From a bacterium (lineage in GTDB: Bacteria > 4484-113 > JAFGCY01), in the NCBI GenBank assembly GCA_016932385.1, contig JAFGCY010000035.1:1-44707 (forward strand): 44,707 nt of DNA, read 5' to 3'. The position numbers were made by a program, and so were the translations under genes. The notes under the pieces were generated by a model. It made no database searches. It was not told where the DNA came from and was given only the letters and a program-made list of their open reading frames with translations. Shown piece by piece: positions 42,828 to 44,707 of the stretch (position 1 is its first letter; the number at the start of each line of letters is the position of its first letter).

Positions 42828-44417
42828 CTACTCCACATACTCCGTCAGCAATTCCCGCACACGGGGTCCGGCGCCGGAATAGCTGGAGGGATCGTGCGTG
42901 CCGTCTTCGTACACCCAGAAACGATAGTCCGTATGCCCGTACCAGCTGAGCCAGCTGGCCAGGTAGCCGGAGTGGCGCTCGGCGTTCAGCGGGTCCTCGC
43001 TGCCGGCGTGCAGCTGGATCGCCGGCAGGTCGTCGGCGCTGTAAGCGACCGACATGTGCAGCATCAGCTGCCGCATATCCCAGATTGCACAATCGCCGTT
43101 CTTCAGCTCCCAGAGGCAGTGGTAGTACTCGTACATCATGTCCGCCCTGTTCGTCGGTTCACTGGTCAATTGAGGCAAAGCGTCGTAGGCGCTGCCCTGG
43201 CCATCGAGCGACCACTCGTCGGTCCACAACGCGAACGCGATCACGCCCGTGATGCGCGGGTCGCGCGTCGCCGCGCGCGTCACCACCTGCGCGCCACGGC
43301 TCCAGCCGACGGCGCAGACGCGCTCGGGATCGGCCTGCGGGTAGTTCGCCAAGACGCAGTCCAGCAAGGCCAGGGCGTCGTCCGCGTCACGGTCGTAGTA
43401 CGCGATGTCGCCGTCGGCCCAGTATTGCACCGAGCCGCCGGCCAGCACTTCCCCGCGCGAGATCGCGATCAGCAGGATGAACTGGTCGAACAACTCGTCG
43501 TCGCCGATGATGCTTCGCAACCAGGTCGTGCCGTAGATCGTGGCCCCCGCCGCGCCACAGTGGCCGTAGAGCATGACCGGGCACGAACCGGGCTCGGTCG
43601 CCGCGGGCAAGCGCACGCCGCCGTAGATCGTCAGGCCGTCGACGGTATAGGAGACGATGTCGTAATCGAATCCGCCGGCATTCGCCTGCTCCACCACGGT
43701 GAAGTCCCGGGCCACCGGATCGCGCGCGGCGAAATCGTCGGCCTGCACCGCGATCTCCCAGTCCAGGACCGGCGCGAACAGCATCGGCAGGTCGACGTCC
43801 TCGACAACGACCTCCTCGCCGATGCGCAGGCCGGCCAGCCGCGCCGGCGCATCGCCCAGCACGACGACGGCGGCCAGCAGGAAATCGATCTCACTGATAT
43901 AGGGCGCCGGGTCATCGATCGTGAGCGTACCGTCGGGCGTGAACCAGTCCCAGCCGTTGGTCTCGAAGTTGCCGAGGCCGACATACAGGTTGCCGGCCGC
44001 GGGCGGATCGCCGTCCCATTCCAGGTTGAACGTACCCGAACCCTCGTAGTACTGCATATTACAGCCGAAGACGGCATAGGCCGCCTCGCCCGCACCGCCG
44101 CGCCAGTCGGGCGTGAACTCGGCCACCTCCTCGGCGGCGGTCACGCGCTGCGCCAGCCCCTGCTGCACCGCGTAGGCGCCGTAGAAGTAGCGGCCGTAGT
44201 AGAACGCCTGCGGATTCTGCGGCGGAAAGGTTTCGGCTACCGCGGACGGACGACGCAGGTCAAACGGCTCGGCGGCATCCGCGGGGGGCAGGGCGGCGTC
44301 CTGCAGATCCGCTCGCGCGCCGGGTGTCGTGACCGTCTGCCCGGCGTGTCCTCCGCACGCCAACAGCACGGCGCTCAGTGTTAAAGCCAGCAATGCCGGC
44401 CCGATTCTGTAAGTCAT
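42828..44417 (-). CDS. Alpha/beta-hydrolase lipoprotein, copy 3
   Basis: 529 aa. The signal ends VLLAC followed by GGH, a clear lipobox. The N-terminal domain again has LYVGLGNF and WDWF; the hydrolase domain has the oxyanion segment GHCG, the shared YDRDADDALALLDC, nucleophile Ser in GWSRG, Asp in GSEDPL and His in GTHDPS. It is more diverged than copies 1 and 2 (7143, 8771) and lies 32 kb away on the other strand. The second ATG, at 44417, is preferred because GGAGG lies 7 nt before it. Confidence 0.87.
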   Translation of the reverse strand: MTYRIGPALLALTLSAVLLACGGHAGQTVTTPGARADLQDAALPPADAAEPFDLRRPSAVAETFPPQNPQAFYYGRYFYGAYAVQQGLAQRVTAAEEVAEFTPDWRGGAGEAAYAVFGCNMQYYEGSGTFNLEWDGDPPAAGNLYVGLGNFETNGWDWFTPDGTLTIDDPAPYISEIDFLLAAVVVLGDAPARLAGLRIGEEVVVEDVDLPMLFAPVLDWEIAVQADDFAARDPVARDFTVVEQANAGGFDYDIVSYTVDGLTIYGGVRLPAATEPGSCPVMLYGHCGAAGATIYGTTWLRSIIGDDELFDQFILLIAISRGEVLAGGSVQYWADGDIAYYDRDADDALALLDCVLANYPQADPERVCAVGWSRGAQVVTRAATRDPRITGVIAFALWTDEWSLDGQGSAYDALPQLTSEPTNRADMMYEYYHCLWELKNGDCAIWDMRQLMLHMSVAYSADDLPAIQLHAGSEDPLNAERHSGYLASWLSWYGHTDYRFWVYEDGTHDPSSYSGAGPRVRELLTEYVE

Positions 44418-44545
44418 GTCCATACCTCCAATTCGCCGGTTTTGCCGGGCAGCCCGCCCGGTCCAGTCAGTAGCCGCAAAACTTGCTATAAGCATAACAG
44501 CAAATCACGCCGCGCGCCGGGCGGTGACAAATCCCGCCAGGCCGG

Positions 44546-44574
44546 TTGACACCGGACCAGCCCGCCGGTACTAT
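44546..44574 (+). promoter_or_regulatory. Sigma70-type promoter of tRNA-Asn
   Basis: TTGACA (44546-44551), a 17-nt spacer, TACTAT (44569-44574); the expected start, near 44581, is 7 nt before the tRNA. The best promoter in the window. Confidence 0.8.
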
Positions 44575-44587
44575 ATTCTGCCTTCGC

Positions 44588-44659
44588 TCCGGCGTAGCTC
44601 AATGGCAGAGCAAACGGCTGTTAACCGTTAGGTTGTTGGTTCGAGTCCGACCGCCGGAG
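44588..44659 (+). tRNA. tRNA-Asn (GTT)
   Basis: 72 nt. Acceptor TCCGGCG/CGCCGGA with discriminator G, D stem GCTC/GAGC, anticodon stem AACGG/CCGTT with anticodon GTT at 44620-44622, T stem GTTGG/CCGAC with loop TTCGAGT. CCA is not encoded. Confidence 0.95.
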
Positions 44660-44685
44660 CTTGGACTTGTTTCGGGGACCTTATC

Positions 44686-44707
44686 ATGGAATTCTACGTG
44701 TACATCC
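44686..44707 (+). CDS. Start of a possible GIY-YIG endonuclease gene, cut by the window
   Basis: Only MEFYVYI is visible. Small GIY-YIG nucleases typically begin 'M..YVYIL', which fits, but seven residues are too few for a firm call. It lies 26 nt after tRNA-Asn. Confidence 0.35.

Noticed and set aside
42753..44384. 543-residue open frame opposite hydrolase copy 3
   Set aside because: Same reason: the real gene has lipobox, GWSRG and homologous copies; the other frame is a shadow.

Overview
This is a gene-dense bacterial chromosome segment, visibly GC-rich except for one AT-rich island at about 40.0-41.2 kb. Most genes have Shine-Dalgarno sites. Several promoters read as ordinary sigma70 type, for example TTGACA-N17-TACTAT ahead of a tRNA-Asn. 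The organism cannot be named from the sequence. Many lipoproteins and secreted proteins of unknown role, an archaeal/spirochaete-type PheT, a fused glutamate formimidoyltransferase-cyclodeaminase, and several genes whose -10 box sits only 6-7 nt before the start codon together suggest a poorly characterised (candidate-phylum) lineage. That last step is inference.

Layout. 0-6.4 kb: the end of a glycine-rich protein, a small membrane protein coupled to ribD, an XRE regulator with a degenerate LexA/S24 domain, a ThiF/MoeB-type adenylyltransferase, a BON lipoprotein, a TlpA-type thioredoxin lipoprotein and a small secreted protein. 6.4-14.6 kb: a secreted protein, two tandem alpha/beta-hydrolase lipoproteins (a third copy lies at 42.8-44.4 kb), an LruC-type lipoprotein, a second large lipoprotein and a multi-spanning permease-like protein. 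14.6-21.9 kb: lone archaeal-type pheT, small membrane proteins, an M28 peptidase with PDZ domain, a secreted protein and a DUF2225-like anchored protein. 21.9-28.9 kb: a candidate minus-strand small RNA, two CAP-domain proteins, a response-regulator phosphatase (RsbU type), a nitroreductase, rodA and a hybrid PAS histidine kinase. 28.9-34.1 kb: the lipid synthesis cluster plsX-fabH-fabD-fabG-fabF, with ATGA overlaps but no acpP. 34.1-39.0 kb: an AIM24-type protein, two membrane proteins built from a repeated two-helix module, and ftcD. 39.0-42.8 kb: an orphan ABC ATPase, then an accessory zone with an AT-rich PIN-toxin pair, a DUF6933-like gene, hicBA and several palindromic intergenic elements. 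42.8 kb to end: the third hydrolase, tRNA-Asn(GTT) and the first codons of a possible GIY-YIG gene.

How the parts connect. The fab cluster makes acyl chains and plsX passes them to phospholipid synthesis. RodA builds the side wall. The phosphatase and hybrid kinase are signalling proteins of unknown input. The strongest candidates for undescribed biology are the repeated two-helix membrane module (three copies in two adjacent genes), the 251-aa protein coupled to a PIN toxin, the XRE regulator with a dead protease site and a possible operator over its own promoter, the minus-strand RNA at about 22.0 kb, and the shared N-terminal domain of the three hydrolases.
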